Shown piece by piece: positions 51,678-60,572 of a stretch of DNA of 64,000 bases (position 1 is its first letter; each line of letters opens with the position of its first letter). Under the pieces are notes generated by a model, which was given only the letters and a program-made list of their open reading frames with translations, was not told where the DNA came from and ran no database searches. The position numbers and the translations under genes were made by a program. This DNA comes from MED-G105 sp039814575 (lineage in GTDB: Bacteria; Pseudomonadota; Alphaproteobacteria; Caulobacterales; Parvularculaceae): contig JBCCAY010000001.1 in NCBI GenBank assembly GCA_039814575.1, positions 124,001 through 188,000 on the forward strand, given 5' to 3'.

Positions 51678-52541
51678 TTAGAGCATCGACAGTGGATGCT
51701 TATGGGTCGCCCGCGCCCGCAAACGAATTGAGCGCGCCATTAAAATTGCGGTGTCGCCGTCGAAGCAGTTCGGCGTTATGCCGACGAACGTTTTGAATTC
51801 TTTGATAAAATGCGATTGGTCGTAATACCCCTCGCCGCTCACATCGTACCAATGGGACGAGCCGTAGAGGCTCATTCGTGTAAGGGCGTGCAAGGCTCGG
51901 TATTTGCGCTGTAAGGCCTTTGGTGAGGCGCCGAAGAAATACTTCGCCAAGCGGTCGGTTTGTCGGCGAGAGACGCCGAGATCGGCGATGAGATCGTCAA
52001 GGCTGCGGCGTTCAGGGCTCAAGAGCCAGTCTTCCAGCGCCTTTGGAAACGGCTTTAAGCGGCGACCCCGCCCCGCGATAAGCGCTGAAAAATAGCTGTC
52101 GGCGACAAAAGCGCAGTCCTTTAATGTTTGGGCTTTGTAGATACGATCATGCAAATCGGCGATGCCGGCGGCGCCGCCAAAGCCAGGATAATCCGATCGA
52201 ATGCAATCGCCGAGCGGCGCCAGCTCATCGGTTAATTGGTCTGCACCAAATCCAAAAATTGCATCCCAACCATGGGGCAATACGCCGACGCCGAAGACCC
52301 GCGTATTCGCCTCCGCTTTAATGGTGTATGCGGACATTGTTGGGCCGACGATCGAGGCTGGCGGAACAGTCCGCACACGGTTATCTGGCCATATGAGGGA
52401 CCCGCCGCCTCTTAAAACGAATCGAACATTGCCGAGCTCCGCGCAAATCGGCTGAACGATCGGCGCGGTCGTTTCAAACATGTAATAGACGCTGATGAAG
52501 TCGCGGAGATGCTCCGCAGCCTCGTGATAGGTTAGTTTCAC
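51678..52541 (-). CDS. AraC-family transcriptional regulator
   Basis: Regulator of 287 residues. The C-terminal two-HTH AraC domain is clear: SLDDLIADLGVSRRQTDRLAKYFFGASPKALQRKYRALHALTRM, then GYYDQSHFIKEFKTFVGITP. The N-terminal part (about 1-170) resembles the DUF6597-type sensor of cupin-like regulators (LIWPDNRVRTVPPASIVGPTMSAYTIKAEANTRVFGVGVLPHGW). The effector is unknown. No operator recognised. It is flanked by gene-poor stretches on both sides. Confidence 0.9.
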   Translation of the reverse strand: MKLTYHEAAEHLRDFISVYYMFETTAPIVQPICAELGNVRFVLRGGGSLIWPDNRVRTVPPASIVGPTMSAYTIKAEANTRVFGVGVLPHGWDAIFGFGADQLTDELAPLGDCIRSDYPGFGGAAGIADLHDRIYKAQTLKDCAFVADSYFSALIAGRGRRLKPFPKALEDWLLSPERRSLDDLIADLGVSRRQTDRLAKYFFGASPKALQRKYRALHALTRMSLYGSSHWYDVSGEGYYDQSHFIKEFKTFVGITPNCFDGDTAILMARSIRLRARATHKHPLSML

Positions 52542-52893
52542 GACACGCCGTCCCTTGCGCTCTCCCCGCGCTCATGCGTGGCGCGCTTATCGCCGGTCCG
52601 GCTTATGCCCGTCCGCAGCGAAAACGGCCGATCCTCAATACTCTGACCTCGGCGGAGGGATCCGCACAACAGGCATGCTCCGCGAAGGGTTAGCATGGCC
52701 CGCGCAGATTGCTAGGGGCGCCGATGACTACTTTCGCGATAATTTATCGTTAATCGCTGCGCGGCGGGGGCGTATTGGCAAACCGTTCGCCGCGATATTT
52801 CGAGCGGGCGTCTGACATAGGCCAGCCAATGGGCATGCTAACGCTAAGGCGCTTATTGACGCTCTTAGACCGTCGCGTTGGCTGAAGTCCTCG
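52542..52893. other. Gap between AraC gene and DUF302 gene
   Basis: About 352 bases, read on both strands. It holds a plus-strand frame (52555-52815) without domain or ribosome site. No gene or element supported. Confidence 0.4.
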
Positions 52894-53415
52894 TTAGTCC
52901 GTCGCCGCCGTCAAAAGGGCCGCTAGGACGCCGGCTATTTTTTCCGCACGTTCAGCGTCATCGACGCCGTGGGCGGATAGGACGGCCTTAATATCGGTCG
53001 TTGCGACGATCACCCTTCCGTCCGCCGTTTCGTATATGAGGGCTTTCAGCGGTAAGGCGGCGCCCAGCTTCTGTTCGGCTTGCAAAAGCGGCGTGCCGCC
53101 TTTGGGGTTGCCGAAAATGATGAGCGTCGTCGGCCTTAGCGTTTCGCCAATCGATGCTGCGCCGGCGGCGTGGTCAATGACGGCGAAGGTGCGAAACCCT
53201 TTCTCGGTCACGGCAGCTTGCAGGCGAGACAGCGTATCCTCGAAGTTCCTCGTGCTTTCCTTGCTGATGAGGCGCGGGCCGTCGATAATATCTATCTTCG
53301 ACAGCGCGTTCTCGCTGGAGGGCTGCTGGGAATCTGAAGCGGCTGTTGCAGGGGCTAAGAGCAGCAAAGCGCTGGCTGCAACCGTCGCGGTTTTGTGATA
53401 AGTTTTAGCCGTCAA
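52894..53415 (-). CDS. DUF302 periplasmic protein
   Basis: Protein of 173 residues with a signal peptide (cleavage near ATAASDS). The DUF302 domain covers about residues 50-165 and includes NFEDTLSRLQAAVTEKGFRTFAVIDHAAGAASIG, LRPTTLIIFGNPKGGTPLLQAEQKLGAALPLKALIYETADG. The family is widespread with no assigned biochemical function; structure suggests a TATA-box-like fold. It stands alone, 180 bases from the divergent hybrid kinase. Confidence 0.88.
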   Translation of the reverse strand: MTAKTYHKTATVAASALLLLAPATAASDSQQPSSENALSKIDIIDGPRLISKESTRNFEDTLSRLQAAVTEKGFRTFAVIDHAAGAASIGETLRPTTLIIFGNPKGGTPLLQAEQKLGAALPLKALIYETADGRVIVATTDIKAVLSAHGVDDAERAEKIAGVLAALLTAATD

Positions 53416-53594
53416 TGGCGCCTCTCCTATAGCGACGATGCTTTGCGTTTTCGTGCATTTTGCCGGCCACGAGCGACGTCGCTTTCATAGGCTGCGGCAA
53501 AGAAGTACCGCGAAACAGTACGCCCATAAGGACGCTTCGTTAACCCGTCTGTGTCTTCTCTGATCATCACAAAAGTGTTGAGTGGGGAGGTTGA

Positions 53595-55268
53595 ATGTCG
53601 GGGCCGACGCGTGAGCGCGAGTCGACATCCAGACTTAGGCAGGTCGCACTATATGCGATCGGCCTGACGCTTATCGCCGTGTCGGCTGCGAGCGTTATCG
53701 TATTCGTGTTCCACGAATTCTATCGCCCAGAATTACAGACCTTCAACACTGGCTTAGCGACCGCGGTGAGCATTGTCGTCGCCTTCCCGATTTGCCTGAT
53801 GGTAAGCCGGCTGATTTATAATCTAAAAGCGACTAAGAGCGCCCTCGAGATCGCTAAAAAGCGCGCGGTGGACGCGGACGTCGCTAAGTCAGAATTTCTC
53901 GCCAATATGAGCCATGAGATTCGAACGCCCATGAACGGCGTCCTCGGCATGGCTGAACTTCTCGGCGCCAGCGATCTTGATGAGCGTCAAGCGCTCTTCG
54001 TCAATACGATCAATCGCTCCGGCGCTGCGCTTCTGACAATCATCAACGACATCTTGGATTTTTCTAAAATCGAGGCGGGCCGACTGGAGCTTGATTCCGT
54101 TCCATTTGATTTATGCGACGCTGTTGAAGACGTGGTTTCGTTATTAACGCCGCGCGCGCATGAAAAAAATCTCCAACTCGCCCTGCGCTGTGCGCCGGAT
54201 CTGCCGGCGACTGTCATCGGCGATGTGGGCCGCATTCGGCAGATCGTCACCAATCTCGTCGGCAACGCCATTAAGTTCACCCACGAGGGCCGCGTCGATG
54301 TGGATCTCGCCGTTGATGGCGACGCGGATCCGAGAGACGGTGAAGCGGCGATAAGCGTGACGGTACGTGATACGGGAATTGGCATTCCAGCCGATAAGAT
54401 CGAAACAGTTTTCCAGAAATTTTCGCAAGCCGAATCTTCGACGACCCGTGAGTTCGGCGGGACAGGCTTAGGGCTGACGATTTCGCGATGTTTGGCTGAC
54501 GCGATGGGCGGCGGCTTGTCGGTGGAGTCAGAGCTTGGCGCGGGGTCCGCTTTTAAGTTTAGCTTCTCCGCACCAATCGCGAGCGGCGCTCCGGTAGGCG
54601 TTAAGATTCGCGACCAAATCGGCGCCAAGCCCGTCGATAAGGCGTCAGCAGCGTCCATCGGTGCGGTCACCCAAGGCGCAATCACCGAGAGCGCAATCAC
54701 CGACGGCGCAGACACCGTCGGCGTAGGCAGCCCTGACAGCACCCGTCCAAATGAAGGCGCATTTCTAAACGCCTCTGATGTCGCTTCTGATCAACGGTCT
54801 TCGCAAGGCCTCGTTCGTAAGCCCCGCGTCTTGGTGGCGGAGGACAATGAGGTGAATCGCCTGGTCGTTCAGAACATGATCGGCTCCGACTATGATCTCT
54901 TATTCGCCGAAGACGGCGAGGAGGCGTACGGCTTATTCCAAACAGCTGTCATCGACGTCGTTCTGATGGACGTGTCGATGCCGACTATGGACGGGTATGA
55001 AGCGACCAAGGCGATTCGCGCCTTTGAAGCCCGAGAAGGGCGAACCGCGACGCCGATTATTTGCCTAACCGCGCACGCCCAAATTGACGAACGCGAATTA
55101 AGTCTTGGCCAAGGCATGAATGATTATCTGTCAAAGCCCATCCGCCGCGAAGCGTTGCATGCCTGTCTTCAGAAATGGGCGCACAGCGAGAAGGCGCGAT
55201 CCGGTATGACCCGATCACAAACAGCGACGGCGAACGCGATGTCGCCGTCTGCTCCACGGGCGTCCTAG
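53595..55268 (+). CDS. Membrane hybrid histidine kinase
   Basis: Hybrid kinase of 557 residues. Two hydrophobic helices (about 16-38 and 51-73) leave almost no periplasmic part. HisKA has H107 in FLANMSHEIRTPMNGV, then HATPase motifs NLVGNAIKFTHEGR, VRDTGIGIP and GGTGLGLTI. A low-complexity linker of about 70 residues contains a 15-base repeat (54660-54719) encoding GAVTQ, GAITE, SAITD, GADTV. The receiver has D459 in LMDVSMPTMDG. The 2-helix, sensorless layout suggests it senses membrane or cytoplasmic signals. CckA-like kinase follows after 147 bases. Confidence 0.92.
   Translation: MSGPTRERESTSRLRQVALYAIGLTLIAVSAASVIVFVFHEFYRPELQTFNTGLATAVSIVVAFPICLMVSRLIYNLKATKSALEIAKKRAVDADVAKSEFLANMSHEIRTPMNGVLGMAELLGASDLDERQALFVNTINRSGAALLTIINDILDFSKIEAGRLELDSVPFDLCDAVEDVVSLLTPRAHEKNLQLALRCAPDLPATVIGDVGRIRQIVTNLVGNAIKFTHEGRVDVDLAVDGDADPRDGEAAISVTVRDTGIGIPADKIETVFQKFSQAESSTTREFGGTGLGLTISRCLADAMGGGLSVESELGAGSAFKFSFSAPIASGAPVGVKIRDQIGAKPVDKASAASIGAVTQGAITESAITDGADTVGVGSPDSTRPNEGAFLNASDVASDQRSSQGLVRKPRVLVAEDNEVNRLVVQNMIGSDYDLLFAEDGEEAYGLFQTAVIDVVLMDVSMPTMDGYEATKAIRAFEAREGRTATPIICLTAHAQIDERELSLGQGMNDYLSKPIRREALHACLQKWAHSEKARSGMTRSQTATANAMSPSAPRAS
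54660..54719 (+). repeat. Four degenerate 15-bp units in the kinase linker
   Basis: Units at 54660, 54675, 54690 and 54705 encode GAVTQ, GAITE, SAITD, GADTV. Copies 2 and 3 are nearly identical (GCGCAATCACCGA). Confidence 0.8.
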
Positions 55269-55415
55269 TTTCTCAAGCGAACTCTTCGTTCTGACACGCT
55301 TTTGCTTTTGTGCCGCAGCCGCCAGCGGCGCTATGGCGCAAGTGCGCGAAGCACGTCACTTTCATCGGTCCTTAGCCATCATAGGATCCGTCAATGGATC
55401 AAGCGGAGGCGTCTT

Positions 55416-58286
55416 TTGAGCGCGCAAAAAACCACGATCGCCCCGATTACGCGTGACCAGGGTCTAGCGGACGGATCAACGGCGCCCCGGCCGCCAACGC
55501 CGGAAGACATCGTTGAGATGTTGGATTCCGCGCAACCAGTATGGGCGAAAGACCGGGCAGTCGATCAGGCGCCGTCACCGAGCGAGGTCGACGCCTCGCA
55601 AGCCGCTAATGGTGGGGAGAGGTTCGAAACAGGATTGCTTGGCCGAAAGGCTGATTTTTCGGGCGACCCTACGCCGTGGCCGATGGGCCTGATCATCACT
55701 GGCGGCGGCGCTTTCGCTGCGCTTGGCGCCGCTTACTTACTGGTGTTCGCTGATCTGTCGCCGATTGCGAGCTTGAGCGCTCTTGCTACGCTGTGCGCCG
55801 GCGTCTTTGTTTTAACCGCCGGCGCCAAGGCGATCGGCGCGCCTTTTTTTCATGCGCGGGACAACCAGGCGTTTGCCGCGGACGACACAAGCGGTCGGGG
55901 CCTCGCCGGCGCCGAGGTCTTGTCGCGGCTCAACTTATCGCATTTTTTGATCGATTCCGATACTGACGCTCGCCTTATCACGACGCCCGAGGGCGTCGTC
56001 GTTTATGCGAACCCCGCCTATGGCCGGCTCGCCGCCAGCGCTGGCGCGCAGAGCGGCGCTGGCCTGCCGCCGCGCCTTGATCGGATATTCTCCTCTGAAG
56101 GCGGGAACGGCAAAAAGCTCTTCTCGCTTGCCCGTGCGGCGAAAAGCATGAACGCCGCTCGCGAAGAGATTTTTCAAACAGCGTCGGCGAACGACGGGGC
56201 GCGCGGTCCGCGACGCCGGTTTGATATTGCAGCGACGCCCTACCCACGCCGGGGTCGGAGCGACAGCGACTATGTCGGTTGGCGCATTCGTGAGTTGCCC
56301 ATTGAAGAAGACGCCGCGGATGCGCTCGCTCAGCCTTACGCAACTCTTCCCATGCCGATCTTCGCGGTGGATCGGCGTGGGACGCTGCTTTGGGCGAACG
56401 CCGCGTTCTATAAGAAGACAGGATTTGATCCCAATACGCCGCATTCGCTCGATGATCTGATTTTAGGCGACGCCTCGGCGCTCGCCGCAGCGCTTTGGTC
56501 TAATGATCGCAAAACCGCACCCGCAAAAGTACGCGCGTCAAGCCCTGTCGGCGGTGCAAAATTATCAGCGGCGTTAGACGGTCAGTTTACGGCGTTTCGA
56601 CGCGCCGGCGCCGGCGAGGGCTTCGCTTATGTGACAATGCATGTCGAAGAAGACGATGGGCTCGCGCAGCCGGCGAAAATCGGCGGCGAGCTTTCTGAAA
56701 GTCCCTTCGGCGTCGCGATTGTGGAAGGTGAGCTCGGCAAAGACGCCAAGATCGTCGAAGCGAATCAGGCCTTCTTGGAAAGCTTTGCGGAGGCTCACAA
56801 GGGCGCTTCCATTGAGGGTATTCTTTCTCCGACCGTCATTGCCGACCTTGCCGCTGAGGCGAAGAAAAAGCCGGGCGCTGCGCCGCGCAGCATTGAAGCG
56901 CCAAGCGTCAGCGCTGCAGGAAATGCGGGCGCCGCCGCTGACGCCGCCACTGACGCCGCGGCCCGGACGTTCGCCATCTACGCGAAGGCGTTACGCCGCA
57001 AGCGCGGTGGTTATGGCAAGCGCCGCACGTTTCTTTATTCCATTGAGGTCACTGAACAAAAGCGCATGCAGGAAGGCCATGTGCAGGACCAGAAATTAAA
57101 GGCTATCGGCAATATAGCCGGTGAAGTCGCCCATGATTTCAATAATATTTTGCAAGTTGTTCTGCATACGTGCGAAGATTTGTTGATGTCGCACCCGGCG
57201 GGCGACCCGGCTTATCAAGACCTGATTCTCATTCGAGAAAATTCTCAGCGTGCGGCGAACCTAACGGCGCAATTGCTCGCTTATTCGCGCAAGCAGACGC
57301 TGACCAACACGACACAGTCGATCACCGATTTGTTGGTGGATTTTTCGCGCTTCTTGGACCGGGCCGTCGGTGAAAAAGTAAAGATTGAGCTGAAAAACGG
57401 TCGCGCCCTCCCGCCGGTTAGGGTTGATCGCACACAGCTGGAAACCGCCTTGATGAACCTCGCGGTGAATGCGCGCGACGCCATGGCGCCGGACGGCGGG
57501 CGGATTACGATCACCACGTCTTTAACGCCGAAGGACGCTGTGCCCGAAGCGCTTAGCGGACAATTGCGATTGGCCGATCACGTATTGATCACCGTCGCGG
57601 ACACCGGCCCCGGCGTGCCGCAATCGATCATTGAGAAGATTTTTGACCCATTCTTTACGACGAAAGAACCGGGAAAAGGCACCGGGCTTGGCTTGTCCGC
57701 CGTACAGGGCGTCATTGGTCAAATGGGCGGCGCGATCACCGTAGAAAATGCGCCGCCAAGCGAGGATCATCCGGGCGGCGCAGTCTTCAGAATTTTTCTG
57801 CCTGCAGATGAACTGGGTGTCTACGACGCAGCTTTTGAAAAGGTTTCTGTTGCTGGAGAGGCCGGCGCGCCTTCGCCCGGTGTTGTCGCCGCCGCTGATT
57901 GCTCCGGCACCGGACGTATTCTCGTTGTCGAGGACGAGCCCGGCGTGCGGCTCGTCGTTGTAAAAACGCTCGAAAAAGCCGGTTATGACGTCGTTGTCGC
58001 CGATGACGGCGTCGATGCGTTGGAGCTACTGCAAGAGGACGCTGATTTCGATCTCGTCATTAGCGACATCATGATGCCTGAAATCGACGGGCCAAGCATG
58101 GTGGCGACGGCGCGCGCAGAACACAGTCTTTCCGCGGCGGTAATCTTCATGTCGGGCTATGCAGAATCCGCCGTGCGCGATCAATTAGCGACGATCGATG
58201 ACGCGCAATTCATCCAAAAACCATTTAAAAAGGCGGATCTTGGCGTCATGGTGCGCGCCGCCATTCATGGCGCGGATGCGGTTTAA
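55416..58286 (+). CDS. cckA: CckA-like hybrid histidine kinase
   Basis: Hybrid kinase of about 956 residues. TTG start with GGAGG 6 bases upstream; the frame extends 38 codons further left without a better site. Two membrane helices (about 87-110, 115-135) are followed by PAS domains, and then HisKA with H573 in GEVAHDFNNILQ, ATPase motifs NLAVNARDAM, ADTGPGVP, GKGTGLGLS, and a receiver with D884 in LVISDIMMPEIDG and FMSGYAES. H-D-F-N-N and the receiver's MSGYAE match CckA, which phosphorylates CtrA and CpdR through ChpT. Caulobacter CckA is 691 residues, so the region before HisKA is longer here. The identity is likely but not certain. Confidence 0.72.
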   Translation: MSAQKTTIAPITRDQGLADGSTAPRPPTPEDIVEMLDSAQPVWAKDRAVDQAPSPSEVDASQAANGGERFETGLLGRKADFSGDPTPWPMGLIITGGGAFAALGAAYLLVFADLSPIASLSALATLCAGVFVLTAGAKAIGAPFFHARDNQAFAADDTSGRGLAGAEVLSRLNLSHFLIDSDTDARLITTPEGVVVYANPAYGRLAASAGAQSGAGLPPRLDRIFSSEGGNGKKLFSLARAAKSMNAAREEIFQTASANDGARGPRRRFDIAATPYPRRGRSDSDYVGWRIRELPIEEDAADALAQPYATLPMPIFAVDRRGTLLWANAAFYKKTGFDPNTPHSLDDLILGDASALAAALWSNDRKTAPAKVRASSPVGGAKLSAALDGQFTAFRRAGAGEGFAYVTMHVEEDDGLAQPAKIGGELSESPFGVAIVEGELGKDAKIVEANQAFLESFAEAHKGASIEGILSPTVIADLAAEAKKKPGAAPRSIEAPSVSAAGNAGAAADAATDAAARTFAIYAKALRRKRGGYGKRRTFLYSIEVTEQKRMQEGHVQDQKLKAIGNIAGEVAHDFNNILQVVLHTCEDLLMSHPAGDPAYQDLILIRENSQRAANLTAQLLAYSRKQTLTNTTQSITDLLVDFSRFLDRAVGEKVKIELKNGRALPPVRVDRTQLETALMNLAVNARDAMAPDGGRITITTSLTPKDAVPEALSGQLRLADHVLITVADTGPGVPQSIIEKIFDPFFTTKEPGKGTGLGLSAVQGVIGQMGGAITVENAPPSEDHPGGAVFRIFLPADELGVYDAAFEKVSVAGEAGAPSPGVVAAADCSGTGRILVVEDEPGVRLVVVKTLEKAGYDVVVADDGVDALELLQEDADFDLVISDIMMPEIDGPSMVATARAEHSLSAAVIFMSGYAESAVRDQLATIDDAQFIQKPFKKADLGVMVRAAIHGADAV

Positions 58287-58399
58287 TCGGGCTTTGCCTG
58301 CGGGCGGTTTGCAAGCGATTACGGCTGTTGAAAAACAATTAATTGCAAAGGCTCGGCGCCGGCTTGGCGCTGACGGTGAAGCGGCGCTATTTTCACGTA

Positions 58400-59110
58400 A
58401 TGCGGCAGATTGTTTTTGACTTAGAGACGACCGGGTTTCGCTTTGACGAAGGCCATCGCATCGTCGAAATCGGCGCGGTGGAGTTGGTGCGCGGTGCCCT
58501 CACCGGCAAGACATTCCACACATATGTGGATCCTAAGCGTGATGTGCCGCAAGGCGCGGTGGAGGTGCACGGATTAACTGCTGATTTCTTGCGCGGGCAT
58601 CCGATTTTTACCGACGCCGCGGCTGGAAAAGCGTTTTATGACTTTGTCGGCGATGCGGAGCTTATCGCCCACAACGGCAAGGCTTTCGACTTACCGTTTC
58701 TGAACGCTGAATATGCCGCGGCCGGCCACGCAATTCTTGATAATGATCTGATTGATACGCTGCATTTAGCGCGGCGAAAATTTCCGGGGGCGCCGGCGAG
58801 CCTCGACGCGTTGTGCGCCCGATTCGGTGTTGACACCAAAGAGCGCGAGCGCGACGGCCACGGCGCTTTGTTGGACTCGCGTCTTCTCGCGGAAGTTTAT
58901 ATTGAGCTGACGGGCGGGGCCCAGGCGGGGCTCGATTTCGAAGACGCCGCCGGCGCCGTCGCCCGCCGTAAAGCGCAAGCGCCCGCGCGTCAGCGGCCGA
59001 CGCCGCTTAAGTCTTTGATCACCGACGCGGAAGCGGCCGCCCATGCGCGTTTTATCGAAGAAATGGGCCCTGATAGTCTGTGGGCGAAGCGACAAAAAGA
59101 AACCGCCTGA
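58400..59110 (+). CDS. dnaQ: DNA polymerase III epsilon subunit
   Basis: 3'-5' proofreading exonuclease. DEDDh motifs: VFDLETTGFRFDEGHRIVEIG (Asp, Glu), later AHNGKAFDLPFLNAEY, and HGALLDSRLLAEVY near residue 155, with the catalytic His in that block. ATG 58400 is the family start; a longer frame to 58343 has no support. The length of 236 residues is normal. A terminator overlaps its stop. It would normally follow coaE. Confidence 0.96.
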   Translation: MRQIVFDLETTGFRFDEGHRIVEIGAVELVRGALTGKTFHTYVDPKRDVPQGAVEVHGLTADFLRGHPIFTDAAAGKAFYDFVGDAELIAHNGKAFDLPFLNAEYAAAGHAILDNDLIDTLHLARRKFPGAPASLDALCARFGVDTKERERDGHGALLDSRLLAEVYIELTGGAQAGLDFEDAAGAVARRKAQAPARQRPTPLKSLITDAEAAAHARFIEEMGPDSLWAKRQKETA

Positions 59111-59121
59111 GGCAGTTTCTT
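59094..59121 (-). terminator. Intrinsic terminator for secB (overlaps dnaQ end)
   Basis: AAGAAAC (59097-59103) pairs with GTTTCTT (59115-59121), and GCC with GGC inside, with one C-A mismatch and a TGA loop. Read on the minus strand it ends in TTTTT. It lies 50 bases past the secB stop and includes the dnaQ stop codon. Confidence 0.65.
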
Positions 59122-59170
59122 GTCATCGTTTGTGCTGAGCAGCGCGGGACGCTGCGATTGTGCCGTTGAT

Positions 59171-59716
59171 TTACGCGTTCGGGTTTTGCGCGCCGAAGTC
59201 CACATTGTCGGGGTTCGTCGTGCCCTGGCGCCGGCGCTGTTCGTAGATGGCGTAGAAATCGATCGGATCGAGCATGACCGGCGGGAAGTTCCCTGATTGC
59301 GTGGTGTCGGCGAGCACTTGGCGCAGAAATGGGAAAAGTAGGCGCGGGCATTCGATGAGAAGGATCGGCTCGATCTGCTCGCGCGGCGCGCCGACAATCT
59401 CAAAAGCGCCTGCATAGGTCGTTTCCACGACGAACGCCGTTTCATTGTCGTGGCTCGCCTTAGCGCCAACGGTGAGCTCGACTTCGTATTGCGTCTCGCC
59501 GATGGCTCTGGCGTTGACGTCGACATTAACGGCGATCGCCGGCTGTTGTTGCGCCTGTGCGAAAATCGCCGGCGCTTTCGGGCTCTCGAACGATAAGTCC
59601 TTTAGGTATTGGGCGAGAACTCGAAGGCCAAGGCCCTGTTGCGCCTCGGCGCCGCCGCCTGGAGTGTTCTGAGCGCCGTTCGGCGCGGCGTTGTTGTCAG
59701 GCGTCGTTTCCGACAT
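59171..59716 (-). CDS. secB: Protein-export chaperone SecB
   Basis: Tetrameric cytosolic chaperone that keeps preproteins unfolded for SecA. The core LAQYLKDLSFESPKAP starts the domain, followed by QYEVELTVGAKASHDNETAFVVETTYAGAFEI and the C-terminal CPRLLFPFLRQVLADTTQSGNFPPVMLDPIDF. The N-terminal 30 residues are low complexity (Asn/Ala/Gly). ATG 59716 is chosen over a frame that extends to 59797. The length of 181 residues is slightly above E. coli's 155, typical of alphaproteobacteria. It converges on dnaQ with 60 bases between. Confidence 0.96.
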   Translation of the reverse strand: MSETTPDNNAAPNGAQNTPGGGAEAQQGLGLRVLAQYLKDLSFESPKAPAIFAQAQQQPAIAVNVDVNARAIGETQYEVELTVGAKASHDNETAFVVETTYAGAFEIVGAPREQIEPILLIECPRLLFPFLRQVLADTTQSGNFPPVMLDPIDFYAIYEQRRRQGTTNPDNVDFGAQNPNA

Positions 59717-59855
59717 GGCGATCCTCGTCAGGGGTTGAGCGGCGCGTGGCCCGCGATATTTGAAAGTCCAGGGGTGTACACGAGGGCGTGGCCGCACTGC
59801 AATGGCGATGCGGGCTGTTCGCGAAAAAACCCCAGAAGATTGCCTCGGTCGGCGC

Positions 59856-60257
59856 CTAGTTTTCTTTGCGAATGGTGATGATCCCGGACTTCATATCGGC
59901 GCGTTCCGTCAAATAAGCGACCGCGCGGCGCGCCAAAGCGCGCCTAAAGGGTGGAATAAGCAGCGAAAAGCCGACAGCGTCTGTGAGGAAGCCAGGCGTC
60001 ATTAAAAACGGCGCTGCCAGCAACAGAAAAACGCCGTCAGCGATCGGTCCGGCCGGGGCCCGACCTGTCGAGATATCCTGCCGCGCCGCGTTAAGTGCTT
60101 GAATTCCTTGAATTCTCAATATAACGCCGCCAAGCACAGCGGTGAACAAACACGCCCCGATGACCGGTAAAACACCAAAGGCGCCGCCAGCGGTTATCAA
60201 AATGTAAATTTCCATGATCGGCGCAATCACGAAAAGAGTAATAAGAATAAGCGTCAT
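59856..60257 (-). CDS. fxsA: FxsA membrane protein
   Basis: Small membrane protein of 133 residues, homologue of E. coli FxsA, which relieves phage-F exclusion of T7. Helices lie at about 5-45 and 65-90. The family segment LFVIAPIMEIYILITAGGAFG is followed by GPIADGVFLLLAAPFLMTPGFLTDAVGFSLLIPPFRRALAR. Start 60257 (MTLILITLF) is chosen; the frame extends to 60344 with a hydrophilic leader. It shares a strand with secB (139 bases away) and is divergent from the Tim44-like gene. Confidence 0.92.
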   Translation of the reverse strand: MTLILITLFVIAPIMEIYILITAGGAFGVLPVIGACLFTAVLGGVILRIQGIQALNAARQDISTGRAPAGPIADGVFLLLAAPFLMTPGFLTDAVGFSLLIPPFRRALARRAVAYLTERADMKSGIITIRKEN

Positions 60258-60572
60258 TTGCCCGCTCCGGACTGGTTTTGCGCCGACATGGTGTATGTCA
60301 GCCTCGTGCAATGGCGATTGAACGGCGGCCCGCTCGTGTCCCACGTGGTGTTTTCGGTAATCTCTCGCCTATATAAGGAGAGAAGTAACGAAGTCACCGG
60401 CTCGGGAAGTCGAAGCTCCGCGGATTTTTAAGCCGCGGAACGGCCACCGGGTTTGAACGCGCGTCGGGTGCGCGTCGGTCAGCCTTTGCGTAGGTCAGTT
60501 TTGCGCAAGTGCGTGGGTCGTTTGGGCGATGGGTCGCTCAGCCCGCGAAGAAGCGAAAGCGTTTGATAGTTC
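60258..60572. other. Divergent promoter gap (fxsA / Tim44-like)
   Basis: About 315 bases with no gene. A 7-bp GC-rich hairpin, TCCGCGG (60415-60421)/CCGCGGA (60431-60437), with a 9-base loop, lies in it. A CCCACGTGGTG resembles a parS core but has diverged arms. Confidence 0.45.

Noticed and set aside
53987..54742. 251-codon minus-strand frame over the hybrid kinase
   Set aside because: Lies wholly inside an intact kinase; Ser/Pro/Arg-rich, typical antisense bias.
60332..60342. CACGTG near 60337 as a parS site
   Set aside because: Flanks do not match TGTTNCACGTGAAACA.
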